Assembly (NCBI RefSeq): GCF_003096595.1
Contig: NZ_QEKO01000002.1
Coordinates: forward strand, 497,064 to 561,063
Source: Pusillimonas noertemannii
GTDB lineage: Bacteria > Pseudomonadota > Gammaproteobacteria > Burkholderiales > Burkholderiaceae_B
Length of the DNA: 64,000 nucleotides
Direction of reading: 5' to 3'
The position numbers and the translations under genes were made by a program. Under the pieces are notes generated by a model. It was not told the DNA's origin. It saw only the letters and a program-made list of their open reading frames with translations, and did no database searches. This document shows, in pieces, positions 50,238-61,885 of the stretch. Positions within the stretch are counted from its first letter, which is position 1. Each line of letters begins with the position of its first letter.

Positions 50238-51005
50238 CTAGCCCAGGTTCACGCCTTCGTGCAGGGCGACCAGGCCGGCGCTGAGGTTGAAGAAGCGCAC
50301 GCGCGACAGGCCCGCCTCGCGCATCATGCCGGCCAGGGTTTCCTGGTCGGGATGCATGCGTATGGATTCGGCCAGATAGCGATAGCTTTGCTCGTCGCCA
50401 GCCACTTTTTTACCGAGCCACGGCAGCACGTTGAACGAATACCAGTCGTATGCCGGAGCGAGCGGCTTGGCGATGCGCGAGAACTCGAGCACCAGCAGCT
50501 TGCCGCCCGGCTTGAGCACCCGGCGCATCTCGGCCAGGGCCTGGTCTTTGTGTGTCATGTTGCGCAGGCCGAAGGCGACGCTGACCCGGTCGAAATAGGC
50601 GTTGGGGAAAGGCAGCTTCTCGGCGTCGCAAACGGCTGTGGGCAGCAGCAGGCCGGCATCGACCATGCGATCGCGCCCCACCCGCAGCATGGAGTCGTTG
50701 ATGTCGGTGAGCCAGACCTGGCCGTCGGGGCCGGCCTTACGGGCGAAGGCCTTGGACAGGTCGCCCGTGCCGCCGGCGATATCAAGCACCTTCATGCCGG
50801 GGCGCACGTCAGCCCGGCCGATGGTAAAGGCCTTCCAGACCCGGTGCAGGCCCGCCGACATCAGGTCGTTCATGACATCGTACTTGGCCGCCACAGAGTG
50901 GAAGACCTCGGCCACCTTGCGCGCCTTGTCGGCTTCGTCCACCGTCTGGTAGCCGAAATGCGTGGTGGATGCGCCGGGCGCGGCGTCGCGGGGGGAGTCT
51001 TGCAT
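50238..51005 (-). CDS. ubiE: Ubiquinone/menaquinone C-methyltransferase
   Basis: A 255-residue SAM-dependent methyltransferase for ubiquinone synthesis. [20 protein letters not shown] opens the family block, [11 protein letters not shown] is motif [21 protein letters not shown] and [14 protein letters not shown] follow, and the end [16 protein letters not shown] is typical. The ATG at 51005 is the family start; the frame upstream to 51179 is a shadow. It is divergent from phoB. Confidence 0.95.
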   Translation of the reverse strand: MQDSPRDAAPGASTTHFGYQTVDEADKARKVAEVFHSVAAKYDVMNDLMSAGLHRVWKAFTIGRADVRPGMKVLDIAGGTGDLSKAFARKAGPDGQVWLTDINDSMLRVGRDRMVDAGLLLPTAVCDAEKLPFPNAYFDRVSVAFGLRNMTHKDQALAEMRRVLKPGGKLLVLEFSRIAKPLAPAYDWYSFNVLPWLGKKVAGDEQSYRYLAESIRMHPDQETLAGMMREAGLSRVRFFNLSAGLVALHEGVNLG

Positions 51006-51115
51006 GGCAATGGTCGCTTTGGAATGCTTGAAGCCCCATTTTAGATGAAACCCCGGCCACAAAGCCGGGCCGCCGCCGGCGATGCAACAGGATTCATCCG
51101 CTTCCGGGCCGCCCG

Positions 51116-51134
51116 CCTTCACAAACCTGTAATA
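51116..51134 (+). promoter_or_regulatory. Pho-box-like site upstream of phoB
   Basis: CCTTCACAAACCTGTAATA agrees with the Pho-box consensus CTGTCATAWAWCTGTCAYA at 14 of 19 places, including the second CTGT half. It ends 65 bp before the phoB start, a fitting place for autoregulation by PhoB. Confidence 0.6.
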
Positions 51135-51199
51135 ATCAAGCCATAAGATGTCAGGGTGAACTATTCTCGAACCATTCATTCAAGCCATCGCCACACGCC

Positions 51200-51910
<711 letters not shown>

Positions 51911-51954
51911 CACAGTCACCAGCCAACCACCGCAAACGCCACAGCGACCGAAGC

Positions 51955-53262
51955 ATGACAAAAACCTTATTCACGATCTGTCTCTGGGCGCTCGTGGCCT
52001 GGCTGTGCGGCATCTGGATCAACCCTGTCACCGGCTGGGTGATACTTACCGTGGGCCTCGTCGCCATGATCCTGGTCAGCGGCGTGCAACTGTCCCAGAT
52101 ATCCAGGTGGGTGAAGAACATCGACGAGCCTCCTCCGCCGTCGGTCGGGCCCTGGGACGAAGTGCTGGCCCCCATATACCGCAAGCTGCGCGCCAACCGG
52201 CTGGAAATCGACGAGCTCAACCGGAACGTCGAAAGCATCATGCTTGCCGCCGGGGCACTGCCCGACGGGGCCATCACCCTGGACGAAGAAATGGCGGTCA
52301 CCTGGTGCAACCCGGTGGCTTCCGAGCATATCGGCCTGGACATGAGCAAAGACCGGGGCTTCAGCATATTCAACATCCTGCGCGCGCCCGAGTTCGCCAC
52401 CTACGCCCGCAGCGAGAAGTGGAAGGACCCGGTGCTGCTGCACATCTCCCGCGAGGGCCAGGAGCGCTCTTTGCTGGTGCAGCTTACCCGCTATGGGGTC
52501 AAGCAGTTCCTCATCGTCACGCGCGACGTCACCCAGCTTGAAAAGCTGGAAACCACCCGTAAGGATTTCGTCGCCAACGTCTCGCACGAGCTGCGCACCC
52601 CGCTGACCGTGCTGGCCGGCTTCCTGGAAACCGTGCACGACATGCCCGCGCCCTCGATCAGCGACGAACAGCGCGAACACTACTATTTATTGATGATGGA
52701 GCAGGCCCGCCGCATGCAGGCCATCGTCGACGACCTGCTGACGCTTTCCACGCTCGAGTCGTCGCCTTCGGGCATGGGCGAGCCGGTGCGGGTCGGCGAC
52801 CTGATCGAGACCGCCCTGCAGCAGGCCCGCAGCCTGTCGAAAGACCAGCACGTCTTCGTGGTGAACGTCAATGAAGACCTGTACGTGGCCGGCATCGAAT
52901 CCGAGCTTGCCTCGGGAATCAGCAACCTGCTTACCAACGCCGTGCGCTACACCCCGAAAGACGGCACCATTACGGTCAGCTGGTACCTGACCGAAGCCGG
53001 CACCGCCTGCTACTCGGTGCAGGACACGGGCATAGGCATCGCGTCGCAAGATATCCCCCGCCTGACCGAGCGCTTCTACCGCGTCGACCGCGGACGCTCG
53101 CGCGCCACCGGCGGCACGGGGCTGGGGCTGGCCATTACCAAGCACGTCGCCATGCGCCACAATGCCGAGCTGAACATCCGCAGCCGCTTCGGCGCCGGCA
53201 GCATATTTTCGCTCGAGTTTCCCGCTTCGCGGGTGGTCACCCCCGACGACTCGGTGGCCTGA
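51955..53262 (+). CDS. phoR: Phosphate regulon sensor kinase PhoR
   Basis: A 435-residue sensor kinase. Two N-terminal membrane segments with only a short loop (residues 5-22 and 26-46) and a charged DUF3329-like region precede a PAS domain (LDEEMAVTWCNPVASEHIGL). The dimerisation box has His211 in NVSHELRTPLTVL; the ATPase part has N-box NLLTNAVRYTP, DTGIGI and GGTGLGLAI. It phosphorylates PhoB and, as in other PhoR proteins, likely senses phosphate through PstSCAB-PhoU and not directly. Confidence 0.95.
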   Translation: MTKTLFTICLWALVAWLCGIWINPVTGWVILTVGLVAMILVSGVQLSQISRWVKNIDEPPPPSVGPWDEVLAPIYRKLRANRLEIDELNRNVESIMLAAGALPDGAITLDEEMAVTWCNPVASEHIGLDMSKDRGFSIFNILRAPEFATYARSEKWKDPVLLHISREGQERSLLVQLTRYGVKQFLIVTRDVTQLEKLETTRKDFVANVSHELRTPLTVLAGFLETVHDMPAPSISDEQREHYYLLMMEQARRMQAIVDDLLTLSTLESSPSGMGEPVRVGDLIETALQQARSLSKDQHVFVVNVNEDLYVAGIESELASGISNLLTNAVRYTPKDGTITVSWYLTEAGTACYSVQDTGIGIASQDIPRLTERFYRVDRGRSRATGGTGLGLAITKHVAMRHNAELNIRSRFGAGSIFSLEFPASRVVTPDDSVA

Positions 53263-53349
53263 ACCAGGACGGTGCCCGGCAGGCCCGGCCCGCCGAACAT
53301 CGCCGCGCGGCAAGCATCAGGCACCGGCCAGGCCGGCGCCCCCCCGGTA

Positions 53350-56300
53350 TCAGACCAGCACGCGCTCTATGCCGCCCGCATTGGCCTGTTTCACGTAGTC
53401 TTCCATCCACCCCTCGCCCAATATGTGGCGGGCCATCTCGACCACGATGTAGTCGGCGTCCATGCCCGTATCGCCCTGGTAGCGCGACAAGCCCTGCAGG
53501 CAGGAGGGACAGGACGTCAGCATCTTGACCTCGCCCGAATAGCCGTCCGCGCGCAGCGTGGCGTCGTTCTTGGCCAGTTCCTCGCGTTTGCGGAAGCGCA
53601 CCTGGGTCGAAATGTCGGGCCGGCTGACGGCCAGCGTGCCCGATTCGCCGCAGCAGCGGTCGGTGCGGATGGCGCCGTCGCCCACCAGGGACTTGACCGT
53701 CTTCATGGGGTCCTGCAGCTTCATGGGCGTGTGGCAGGGGTCGTGATACATGTAGCGCACCCCGGTCGCCCCCTCGAGCCGTATGCCCTTTTCGAGCAGG
53801 TACTCGTGGATGTCGATCAGGCGGCAGCCGGGAAAGATCTTGTCGAATTCGTAGCCGGCCAGTTGATCGTAGCAAGTGCCGCAGCTGACCACCACGGTTT
53901 TGATGTCCAGGTAGTTGAGCGTGGTGGCCATGCGATGGAACAGCACCCGGTTGTCGGTGATGATCTTCTCGGCCTTGTCGTTCATGCCATTGCCGCGCTG
54001 GGGGTAGCCGCAGCACAGGTAGCCGGGGGGCAGCACGGTCTGCACGCCCGCATGCCACAGCATGGCCTGGGTGGCCAGCCCCACCTGCGAGAACAGGCGC
54101 TCGGAACCGCAGCCCGGAAAATAAAACACCGCCTCGGTGTCGTGCGAGGTGGCCGCCGGGTTGCGGATGATGGGCACGTAGTCGGGGTCTTCGATGTCGA
54201 GCAGCTTGCGGGCCGTCTGCTTGGGCAGGCCGCCCGGCATCTTTTTATTGACGAAGTGGATGACCTGCTCGCGGATGGGCGCCTTGCCCACCGTGGCCGG
54301 CGGGTGCTCGACCTGCTTGCGCGACGGGGCGGCCAGCAGGTCATGCGCCAGGCGCTGCGCCTTGTAGCCCACGTCGATCATCGCCGTGCGCGTGGCCTTG
54401 ATCACGCGCGGGTCTTTGGCGTTAAGGAAGAACATGGCCGCGGTGGTGCCCGGGTTGAACGACTTCTTGCCCATGCGGCGCAGCAGGGCCCGCATCTCCA
54501 TCGAGACGTCGCCGAAGTCGATGTCGACCGGACAGGGGTTGTAGCACTTGTGGCAGATGGTGCAATGGTCGGCCACGTCTTCGAATTCGCCCCAGTGCTT
54601 CAGGCTCACGCCGCGCCGCGTCTGCTCTTCGTACAAAAAGGCCTCGATCAGCAGCGAGGTGGCCAGGATTTTGTTGCGGGGCGAATAAAGCAGGTTGGCC
54701 CGGGGCACGTGGGTGGCGCACACCGGCTTGCACTTGCCGCAGCGCAGGCAGTCTTTGATGGCCGATGAAATGGCGCCGATCTCGCTTTGCTGCATGATCA
54801 GCGATTCATGCCCCAGCAGGTTGAAGCTGGGCGTCCAGGCGTGGCGCAGGTCGGCGCCGGGCATCAGCTTGCCCGCATTGAAGCGCCCCTCGGGGTCGAT
54901 GCGCTGCTTGTAGTCCTGGAAGGGCTGCAGCTCTTCCTGGGTAAGGAACTCGTACTTGGTCAGCCCTATGCCGTGCTCGCCCGATATGACGCCGTCGAGG
55001 TCGCGTGCGATCTGCATGATGCGCGCCACGGCCTCGTTGGCTTCGCGCAGCATCTCGTAGTCGTCGGAATTGACGGGGATGTTGGTGTGCACATTGCCGT
55101 CGCCCGCGTGCATGTGCAGCGCCACGAACACCCGGCCGCGCAGCACGCGGTCGTGGATGGCCTGGATCTCGGCCAGCACGGCGGCGCAGTCGGCGCCGGC
55201 GAAATAGCGCTCCATCAGCGCCCGCACCTCGGTCTTCCAGGAAACGCGCAGGGTATGGTCCTGCACCACATTGAACACGCAGGCATCCGGCTGGACGGCC
55301 AGGCGCGACGCCAGCGGCCGTTGGGCGGGGTCTTCCAGGCCCAGGTCCTGCATGCGCCCCAGGCCTTCGGCCAAGGGCAGGTCGAGGTTCAGCAGCAGCC
55401 AGTTCCAGCGCTCGCGCACCGCCTGCAGCGTGGCGACGGCGTCGCGCACGCGCTCTTGCAAAATGTCTTCACGGGTGTGCTCGGCATCTTCGTGGTCTTC
55501 GGTCTTGCCCACCGGCAGTTCGCCCGAGGTCAGGAAGAGTTCGATCTGGTCGAGCAGGCGCAGCTTGTTGCGGGTGGACAGCTCGATGTTGATGCGTTCG
55601 ATCGCATCGGTATATTCGCCCATGCGATCGAGCGGAATGACGACGTCTTCGTTGATCTTGAAGGCGTTGGTGTGGCGCGCGATGGCGGCCGTGCGGGCCC
55701 GGTCGAGCCAGAAGCGCTTGCGGGCCTCGGCGCTGACGGCCACGAAGCCCTCGCCGTGGCGCGTGTTGGCCAGGCGCACCACCTCGCTGGCCGCGGCCGC
55801 GACGGCGTCGGGGTCGTCGCCCACGATGTCGCCGAACAGCGCCATCTTGGGCAGGCCGCCCCGCTTGCTTTTGGTGGCGTAGTCGACCGCGCGCAGGTAG
55901 CGTTCATCGAGGTGCTCCAGGCCGGCCAGAATGGCGCCCATGCGGCGGCCCTCGCCGTCGAGGTAGTTCTTGATCTCGACAATGGACGGGATGGCGTCGC
56001 GCGCCTGGCCGAAGAATTCCAGGCACACCGTGCGGGTGTGGGCGGGCATGCGGTGCAGCACCCAGCGCGCCGAGGTGATCAGGCCGTCGCAGCCTTCTTT
56101 CTGGATGCCGGGCAGCCCGGCCAGGAACTTGTCGGTGACGTCCTTGCCCAGGCCGGCCTTGCGGAAGCGGGCGCCTTCGATGGCCAGGGTTTCGCTGCGC
56201 AGCAGCCGGGCGCCCGGCGCGGCCGAGCCGTCGAACCAGTCGAGCTTGAAGGTGGCCTGCGCGGCGTCGTGGATCTTGCTCAGGTTGTGGTCGAGGCGGG

Positions 56301-57297
56301 TGACTTCCAGCCAGTTGCCTTCGGGGTCGACCATGCGCCACCAGGCCAGGTTGTCGAGCGCCGTGCCCCATAGCACGGCTTTCTTGCCGCCGGCGTTCAT
56401 GGCGATGTTGCCGCCGATACAGGAGGCGTCGGCTGAAGTCGGGTCGACGGCGAAGACGAAGCCCGCCGCCTCGGCCGCCTCGGCCACGCGCCGGGTTACC
56501 ACGCCGGCGCCCGACCATATCGTCGTGACCGGCTGTTCGTGCCCCGCCAGCGGCGTGGCTTCGACCTTGCCCAGAGAGTCCAGCTTTTCAGTGTTGATGA
56601 CGACCGAACGCCAGGTGAGCGGAATGGCGCCGCCGGTATAGCCCGTGCCGCCGCCGCGCGGAATGATGGTGAGATCGAGCGAGATACAGGCCCGCACCAG
56701 CGCGGCGATCTCGTCTTCGGTGTCGGGGGTGAGCACGACGAAGGGATACTCCACCCGCCAGTCGGTGGCGTCGGTAACGTGCGAAACGCGCGACAGGCCG
56801 TCGAACTTGATGTTGTCTTTGGCGGTAACTCCCGACAGGCGGCGCAGCACCTTCTTGCGCAGCACCGTCGTCAGCTCGAATTCGGATTCGAAGTCGGCCA
56901 CCGCCTTGTGGGCGGCCTGCAAAAGCCGCACTACCCTGCCGTCGCGCTCGGGGTCGTCGGCGTCGCGCCGCTTGTCGATCTCGCCCAGGCGGTGGCGCAG
57001 CGCCTCGATGAGCGCATGCAGGCGCTTGGGGCTGTGCAGCAGGTCGTCCTGAAGATAGGGATTGCGCCGTACCACCCAGATGTCGCCCAATACTTCGAAC
57101 AGCATGCGCGCCGAGCGGCCGGTGCGGCGCTCGGTGCGCAGGTCGGTCAGCCACTGCCAGGCCTGCTCGCCCAACAGGCGGCAGACGATCTCGCGGTCGG
57201 AATACGACGTGTAGTTGTAGGGGATTTCGCGCAAGCGGGGCGCATCCGCCGGTTGAGCCTGGGCGGCAAGCAATTGACTGGCGAGAGGGGCGTTCAT
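53350..57297 (-). CDS. Fused FAD/FMN and iron-sulfur oxidoreductase (DUF3683, D-lactate/glycolate dehydrogenase type)
   Basis: A 1,315-residue multidomain enzyme. N-terminal DUF3683 (about 20-190), FAD-binding PCMH domain ([34 protein letters not shown]), FAD-oxidase C domain, two 4Fe-4S clusters ([11 protein letters not shown] from Cys850; [12 protein letters not shown] from Cys912), and CCG-type cysteine-rich domains ([24 protein letters not shown]) like GlcF/LutA. Such fusions oxidise a 2-hydroxy acid and pass electrons towards quinone. The exact substrate is unknown; D-lactate, D-2-hydroxyglutarate and glycolate are candidates. It stands alone, convergent with phoR, with no transporter nearby. 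Confidence 0.9.
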   Translation of the reverse strand: MNAPLASQLLAAQAQPADAPRLREIPYNYTSYSDREIVCRLLGEQAWQWLTDLRTERRTGRSARMLFEVLGDIWVVRRNPYLQDDLLHSPKRLHALIEALRHRLGEIDKRRDADDPERDGRVVRLLQAAHKAVADFESEFELTTVLRKKVLRRLSGVTAKDNIKFDGLSRVSHVTDATDWRVEYPFVVLTPDTEDEIAALVRACISLDLTIIPRGGGTGYTGGAIPLTWRSVVINTEKLDSLGKVEATPLAGHEQPVTTIWSGAGVVTRRVAEAAEAAGFVFAVDPTSADASCIGGNIAMNAGGKKAVLWGTALDNLAWWRMVDPEGNWLEVTRLDHNLSKIHDAAQATFKLDWFDGSAAPGARLLRSETLAIEGARFRKAGLGKDVTDKFLAGLPGIQKEGCDGLITSARWVLHRMPAHTRTVCLEFFGQARDAIPSIVEIKNYLDGEGRRMGAILAGLEHLDERYLRAVDYATKSKRGGLPKMALFGDIVGDDPDAVAAAASEVVRLANTRHGEGFVAVSAEARKRFWLDRARTAAIARHTNAFKINEDVVIPLDRMGEYTDAIERINIELSTRNKLRLLDQIELFLTSGELPVGKTEDHEDAEHTREDILQERVRDAVATLQAVRERWNWLLLNLDLPLAEGLGRMQDLGLEDPAQRPLASRLAVQPDACVFNVVQDHTLRVSWKTEVRALMERYFAGADCAAVLAEIQAIHDRVLRGRVFVALHMHAGDGNVHTNIPVNSDDYEMLREANEAVARIMQIARDLDGVISGEHGIGLTKYEFLTQEELQPFQDYKQRIDPEGRFNAGKLMPGADLRHAWTPSFNLLGHESLIMQQSEIGAISSAIKDCLRCGKCKPVCATHVPRANLLYSPRNKILATSLLIEAFLYEEQTRRGVSLKHWGEFEDVADHCTICHKCYNPCPVDIDFGDVSMEMRALLRRMGKKSFNPGTTAAMFFLNAKDPRVIKATRTAMIDVGYKAQRLAHDLLAAPSRKQVEHPPATVGKAPIREQVIHFVNKKMPGGLPKQTARKLLDIEDPDYVPIIRNPAATSHDTEAVFYFPGCGSERLFSQVGLATQAMLWHAGVQTVLPPGYLCCGYPQRGNGMNDKAEKIITDNRVLFHRMATTLNYLDIKTVVVSCGTCYDQLAGYEFDKIFPGCRLIDIHEYLLEKGIRLEGATGVRYMYHDPCHTPMKLQDPMKTVKSLVGDGAIRTDRCCGESGTLAVSRPDISTQVRFRKREELAKNDATLRADGYSGEVKMLTSCPSCLQGLSRYQGDTGMDADYIVVEMARHILGEGWMEDYVKQANAGGIERVLV

Positions 57298-57390
57298 GGC
57301 AATGGAAGAGTAAACGTGGGGCCAATCAACACTAAAAGGCCCGTGGCAAGGCCTAAGTTTACTTCATCGCCACCCCCGGCCGCCCCGGGA

Positions 57391-57936
57391 TCAGCCATGG
57401 ACGGCCTCGGGAAAGAACCACAGCAGTGCGGCCGTCATGATCAGGTAGCGCAGGAACTTGCCCAGCGCCATGAAGAACACCGATGGCCAGAAAGGCAATT
57501 TGAGCCAGCCCGCCACGACGCACAATGGGTCGCCCACCACCGGCAGCCAGGAAAAAAACAGGGCCGCCGGGCCGAAGCGATGCACCCAGTCGCTGATCTG
57601 GCGGTGCCAGCGCCCGGCCGACTTGCGCCTTTGCGCCTCGACGTCGGCATGGCCGTGGCCGTGCTTTTCGCGCCAGCGCTCGTAGCCTTTCTCGGCCCCC
57701 AGGCCCATGGCATAGCTGACGGCCCCGCCCAATGTATTGCCCAGGGTGGCCACCAGCACCGCCGGCCAGAACATATCGGGCGAGAGCTTGACGTAGCCGA
57801 AGACCGCCGGTTCGGATCCCAGCGGCAGTATGGTGGCCGAAACCAGGCTGACGATGAAGATGGCGCTGAGCCCGACCCGTGGCAAGGCCAGGGCCGCCAG
57901 CAACCAATGTATCGACGAACGCAGCCAGGCTTCCAT
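57391..57936 (-). CDS. YqaA/DedA-family inner-membrane protein
   Basis: A 181-residue membrane protein. The conserved SATILPLGSEPAVFGYV and VATLGNTLGGAVSYAMG segments and FSWLPVVGDPLCVVAGWL, with the glycine and proline pattern of VTT/DedA proteins, identify the short YqaA type. Several DedA relatives recycle undecaprenyl phosphate; the role of YqaA is not settled. A charged His-rich loop (KHGHGHADVE) lies near residue 92. The ATG at 57936 starts the protein; it is divergent from ilvA. Confidence 0.88.
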   Translation of the reverse strand: MEAWLRSSIHWLLAALALPRVGLSAIFIVSLVSATILPLGSEPAVFGYVKLSPDMFWPAVLVATLGNTLGGAVSYAMGLGAEKGYERWREKHGHGHADVEAQRRKSAGRWHRQISDWVHRFGPAALFFSWLPVVGDPLCVVAGWLKLPFWPSVFFMALGKFLRYLIMTAALLWFFPEAVHG

Positions 57937-58027
57937 AGCGCGTAAGTGTAGCCGTGTTTCGCTGCCGCAAAGGGCGCTGTGATATTCTTTCAGACAACTT
58001 TTTCCTGCTCTTTCCTGCCCCTCCCCC

Positions 58028-59539
58028 ATGTCCAACGACTATCTCAAGCGCATCCTCAACTCCAAGGTCTACGACGTCGCAGTCGAATCCCCCCTCGAAC
58101 CCGCCACCCTTACCTCGGCGCGCATCCAGAACAAGGTCTTGCTCAAACGGGAGGACACCCAGGAGGTCTTCAGCTTCAAGCTGCGGGGCGCCTACAACAA
58201 GATGGCCAACCTCAGCCCTGGGGAGCTCAAGCGCGGCGTCATCGCGGCCTCGGCCGGCAACCATGCCCAGGGCGTGGCGCTGTCGGCCCGACGGCTGGGC
58301 TGCCGGGCCGTCATCGTCATGCCCACCACCACGCCCCGCCTCAAGGTGGACGCGGTCCAGGCGCTGGGCGGCGAGGCCGTGCTGGCCGGCGACAGCTATT
58401 CCGACGCCTACGAGCACGCCATGCAGCTCGAGAAAAAAGAAAAGCTCACCTTCGTCCACCCCTTCGACGACCCCGATGTCATCGCCGGCCAGGGCACGGT
58501 GGGCATGGAGATCCTGCGCCAGCACTCCGGCCCCATCGATGCCGTCTTCGTACCCATCGGCGGCGGCGGCCTGATCGCCGGCGTGGCCGCCTACATCAAG
58601 CAGCTGCGCCCGGAAACCCGCATCATCGGCGTACAGACCGAAGATTCCAACGCCATGATGCGCAGCGTCAAGGCGGGCCGCCGCCTTGAACTGAGCGACG
58701 TGGGCCTGTTTTCGGACGGCACGGCCGTCAAGCTCGTGGGTGCCGAAACCTTCAAGCTGGTGCGCCAGTACGTGGACGACTTCATCGCGGTCGACACCGA
58801 CGCCATCTGCGCAGCCATCAAGGACGTCTTCCAGGATACGCGCAGCGTGCTCGAGCCCGCCGGCGCCCTGTCGTTGGCCGGGGCCAAGGCCTATGCGGCC
58901 CAGAACAAATGGAAGAACAAGACCCTGGTGGCCATCACCAGCGGCGCCAACATGAACTTCGACCGCCTGCGCTTCGTGGCCGATCGGGCCGACGTCGGCG
59001 AAGCGCGCGAAGCCCTGTTCGCCCTGACCATCCCGGAAGAGCGCGGCAGCTTCCGCAAGCTGTGCGAAGCCCTGGGCAAACGCAGCGTCACCGAGTTCAA
59101 CTACCGCATTTCCGATTCCGCCCAGGCCCATGTCTTTGTCGGCGTGCAGATAAGCTCGGCCAGCGAGCCCGAGAAGCTGGCCGCCATGTTCCGCAAGAAG
59201 GGGCTCGACACCCTCGACCTGACCGGCAACGAGCTGGCCAAGACCCACCTGCGCTACATGGTGGGCGGCCGGTCGTCGCTGGCCAAGCACGAAATGCTGT
59301 TCCGCTTCGAGTTTCCAGAGCGGCCCGGCGCCCTGGCCCGCTTCCTGCAGGCGATGAACCCCGACTGGAACATCAGCCTGTTCCACTATCGCAACCAGGG
59401 CGACGACTACGGGCGAGTGCTGGTGGGCATGCAATTGCCGCCCGAAAGCGACAAGAAGGCCGTCAAGGAATTCCTGGAATCGCTGGGCTATCCGTACTGG
59501 AACGAAACCAGCAACCCGGCGTATCGATTGTTTTTGTAG
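58028..59539 (+). CDS. ilvA: Threonine ammonia-lyase, biosynthetic
   Basis: A 503-residue enzyme that turns threonine into 2-oxobutanoate, the first step to isoleucine. The PLP lysine is Lys51 in FSFKLRGAYNKMA, SAGNHAQGVALSA binds substrate, and IGGGGLIAG binds the phosphate. Two C-terminal ACT-like regulatory domains (about 330-503: EERGSFRKLCEALGKRSVTE and ERPGALARFLQAMNPDWNI) show it is the isoleucine-inhibited long form. The ATG follows a C-rich stretch without an obvious ribosome site. Confidence 0.95.
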   Translation: MSNDYLKRILNSKVYDVAVESPLEPATLTSARIQNKVLLKREDTQEVFSFKLRGAYNKMANLSPGELKRGVIAASAGNHAQGVALSARRLGCRAVIVMPTTTPRLKVDAVQALGGEAVLAGDSYSDAYEHAMQLEKKEKLTFVHPFDDPDVIAGQGTVGMEILRQHSGPIDAVFVPIGGGGLIAGVAAYIKQLRPETRIIGVQTEDSNAMMRSVKAGRRLELSDVGLFSDGTAVKLVGAETFKLVRQYVDDFIAVDTDAICAAIKDVFQDTRSVLEPAGALSLAGAKAYAAQNKWKNKTLVAITSGANMNFDRLRFVADRADVGEAREALFALTIPEERGSFRKLCEALGKRSVTEFNYRISDSAQAHVFVGVQISSASEPEKLAAMFRKKGLDTLDLTGNELAKTHLRYMVGGRSSLAKHEMLFRFEFPERPGALARFLQAMNPDWNISLFHYRNQGDDYGRVLVGMQLPPESDKKAVKEFLESLGYPYWNETSNPAYRLFL

Positions 59540-59548
59540 GCCGGCGCC

Positions 59549-59574
59549 GGGCCGTGGCCGGCCGGCCACGGCCC
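59549..59574. terminator. GC-rich hairpin between convergent ilvA and apt
   Basis: Arms GGGCCGTGGCC (59549-59559) and GGCCACGGCCC (59564-59574) pair perfectly around GGCC. No U-run on either strand, so it may stop transcription weakly or protect 3' ends. Confidence 0.55.
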
Positions 59575-59592
59575 CCGAGAACCGTCACGCGG

Positions 59593-60144
59593 TCAGGCGT
59601 CGCTTTCAGAAAAACTGCACACGGAGAATACCGGCAGGCCCGTTGCCTTGAGGCTGGTCGAACCGCCCAACTCGGGCAGGTCGATGATGGCAGCCGCTTC
59701 GACCACATTGGCGCCCAGGCGCTGCAGCAGCTTGGCCGCCGCCAGCATGGTGCCCCCCGTTGCGATCAGGTCGTCGATCAGCAGCACGCGCTGCCCCGGC
59801 TTGACCGCGTCGGCGTGCATCTCGACCGTGGCGTTGCCGTACTCCAGCGTATAGTCTTCGGCCAGGGTTTGGTAGGGCAGCTTGCCCTTTTTGCGCACCG
59901 GAACAAAACCCAGGTTCAACTCGTAGGCCAGCACCGACCCCAGGATGAAGCCGCGGGCGTCGATGCCCACGACCAGGTCCAGCCGCTGGCGCATGTACCG
60001 GTAGACGAACAGGTCGACCAGCACCCTGAACGACTGCGGATCTTGCAGCACGGGGGTGATGTCGCGGAAGGTAACGCCGGGCTTGGGCCAGCCGGGGACA
60101 CTACGTATCGCGTTGCGAACGTAAGAGACGGGATCAGTATGCAT
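59593..60144 (-). CDS. apt: Adenine phosphoribosyltransferase
   Basis: A 183-residue purine salvage enzyme (adenine + PRPP to AMP). [19 protein letters not shown] at the N-terminus, [18 protein letters not shown] and the PRPP loop [15 protein letters not shown] are diagnostic. The ATG at 60144 was taken as start; an in-frame TTG at 60156 with AGGT upstream is an alternative. Divergent from kdsD. Confidence 0.94.
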   Translation of the reverse strand: MHTDPVSYVRNAIRSVPGWPKPGVTFRDITPVLQDPQSFRVLVDLFVYRYMRQRLDLVVGIDARGFILGSVLAYELNLGFVPVRKKGKLPYQTLAEDYTLEYGNATVEMHADAVKPGQRVLLIDDLIATGGTMLAAAKLLQRLGANVVEAAAIIDLPELGGSTSLKATGLPVFSVCSFSESDA

Positions 60145-60272
60145 GAAGAGAGCCAAATTGACCTGGGGAGCTAAGCAGCATAACTATAACTCCAATCATT
60201 CGGTTACAGTGTCCTGCCCCGGGGCGAGGCCCGCCCCAAGACCAAATTGCCACCAGCGTTTAAAATCGCGAA

Positions 60273-61262
60273 ATGAATAGCACGCCCTCCCCGATAGCGT
60301 CGGAATCCATCGCATCGGCGCGCCGCACCTTGTCCATCGAAGGCAACGCCCTGCGGGCCCTGCACGATCGTCTCGACGACAGCTTCGCGCGCGCGGTCGG
60401 CATGGTGCTGGCCTGCGAAGGCCGGGTGGTCGTCAGCGGCCTCGGCAAGTCGGGCCACATCGCGCGCAAGATCGCGGCCACCCTGGCCTCCACCGGCACG
60501 CCCTCCTTCTTCATGCACGGGGTCGAGGCGCTGCACGGCGACCTGGGCATGCTCACCGCCCGCGACATCGTGCTGGCCATTTCGTACTCGGGCGCGGCCA
60601 GCGAGCTGCTCACCGTCCTGACCGTCGCCAAGCGCATGGGCATACCGCTTATCGCCATAACTGGCAATCCTCAATCGCAACTGGCCGTCAACGCCGACCT
60701 GCACCTCGACGTCCATGTCGAACAAGAGGCCTGCCCGCTCAACCTGGCTCCAACGGCCAGCACCACCGCCACGCTCGCCCTGGGCGATGCCATCGCCGTG
60801 GCCTGTCTCGAGGCCCGGGGCTTCAGCTCTGAAGACTTCGCGCGCTCGCACCCCGGCGGTGCGCTGGGCCGCCGCCTGCTCACCCTGGTGCGCGACGTCA
60901 TGCGCTCGGGCGACGCGCTGCCCGTCGTCCGCGCCGAAACAGCCATTCCCCAGGCACTTGAAGAAATGTCGCGCAAGGGCATGGGCATGACCATCGTCGT
61001 CGACGAACACAGGCGCCCCGTAGGCATCTTCACCGACGGCGACCTGCGCCGGCTCATCTCGGCCCGGGGCGACATCCGCCCCCTGGCCGTGGCCGACGGC
61101 ATGTCGCCCAACCCCAAAACCGTTCCGCCCGGTTCGCTGGCCGTCGAGGCGGCCACCCTCATGAACGACAACCGCCTTACCCAGGTCCTGGTCGTGGATG
61201 ACAACGGGCTACTATTGGGCGCCCTGCACATGCACGACCTGCTGGCCGCCAAGGTAATTTAA
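60273..61262 (+). CDS. kdsD: D-arabinose 5-phosphate isomerase
   Basis: A 329-residue SIS-domain isomerase with two C-terminal CBS domains, the KdsD/GutQ/KpsF layout. RVVVSGLGKSGHIARKIAAT and AISYSGAASELLTVL form the sugar-phosphate site; DVMRSGDALPVV begins the CBS pair. It converts ribulose 5-phosphate to arabinose 5-phosphate for KDO. It is the first gene of the KDO/LPS-transport operon, 1 bp from kdsC. Confidence 0.95.
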   Translation: MNSTPSPIASESIASARRTLSIEGNALRALHDRLDDSFARAVGMVLACEGRVVVSGLGKSGHIARKIAATLASTGTPSFFMHGVEALHGDLGMLTARDIVLAISYSGAASELLTVLTVAKRMGIPLIAITGNPQSQLAVNADLHLDVHVEQEACPLNLAPTASTTATLALGDAIAVACLEARGFSSEDFARSHPGGALGRRLLTLVRDVMRSGDALPVVRAETAIPQALEEMSRKGMGMTIVVDEHRRPVGIFTDGDLRRLISARGDIRPLAVADGMSPNPKTVPPGSLAVEAATLMNDNRLTQVLVVDDNGLLLGALHMHDLLAAKVI

Positions 61263-61263
61263 T

Positions 61264-61866
61264 ATGACCCCCGACATGGCTCCCCCCCACCCCGCCGAAG
61301 CATTGATTCTGGCCAAGGCTCCCGCCGCAGCGGTCGAGCGGGCCCGCCAGGTGCGCCTCATGGCCTTCGACGTCGACGGCGTACTGACCGACGGCAGCCT
61401 CTGGTATGGCGAAAACGGCGAAACCATCAAGCGCTTCAACGCCCTCGACGGCCACGGCCTGCGCCTGATGCGCGAGGGCGGCATCTCGGTGGCGCTGGTT
61501 ACCGGGCGCGAAGGCCCCATCGTGGCGCGGCGGGCCGCCGAACTGGGCATCTCGCTGGTTCTGCAAGGCGTGCGCGACAAGTCGCAGGCCCTGGCGGGGC
61601 TGGCACAAGAACGGGGCCATACGCTCGACCAGGTCGGCTTCATGGGCGACGACATCCTCGACCTGGCCGCCCTGCAGCGCGCGGGCTTCGCAGCCAGCGT
61701 TCCCGGCGCGCCGCCCTACATTACCCAGGCCGCACACTGGGTATCCTCGCGCGAAGGCGGCTACGGCGCCGCGCGCGAATGTTGCGACCTCATCCTGGCG
61801 GCACAGGGCCGCCTGAAGCATTTCTTCTCGCCCAATGCCGTGATCCTGGGCGGCGTCACCCAGTAG
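61264..61866 (+). CDS. kdsC: KDO 8-phosphate phosphatase
   Basis: A 200-residue HAD phosphatase of the small tetrameric KdsC type. Motif I is MAFDVDGVLTDGSL with the DxD nucleophile pair, VALVTGRE is motif II, and GFMGDDILDLAAL is motif IV. It removes phosphate from KDO 8-phosphate. The N-terminus is about 15 residues longer than the E. coli form. It follows kdsD directly. Confidence 0.95.
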   Translation: MTPDMAPPHPAEALILAKAPAAAVERARQVRLMAFDVDGVLTDGSLWYGENGETIKRFNALDGHGLRLMREGGISVALVTGREGPIVARRAAELGISLVLQGVRDKSQALAGLAQERGHTLDQVGFMGDDILDLAALQRAGFAASVPGAPPYITQAAHWVSSREGGYGAARECCDLILAAQGRLKHFFSPNAVILGGVTQ

Positions 61867-61885
61867 GGCCTGTTGAAGCTAAGCC

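Noticed and set aside
60200-60218. CAGTGTCCTG as a fourth copy of the dispersed repeat
   Set aside because: Only nine bases match (AGTGTCCTG) and the following CCCCGGGG differs; chance is sufficient.
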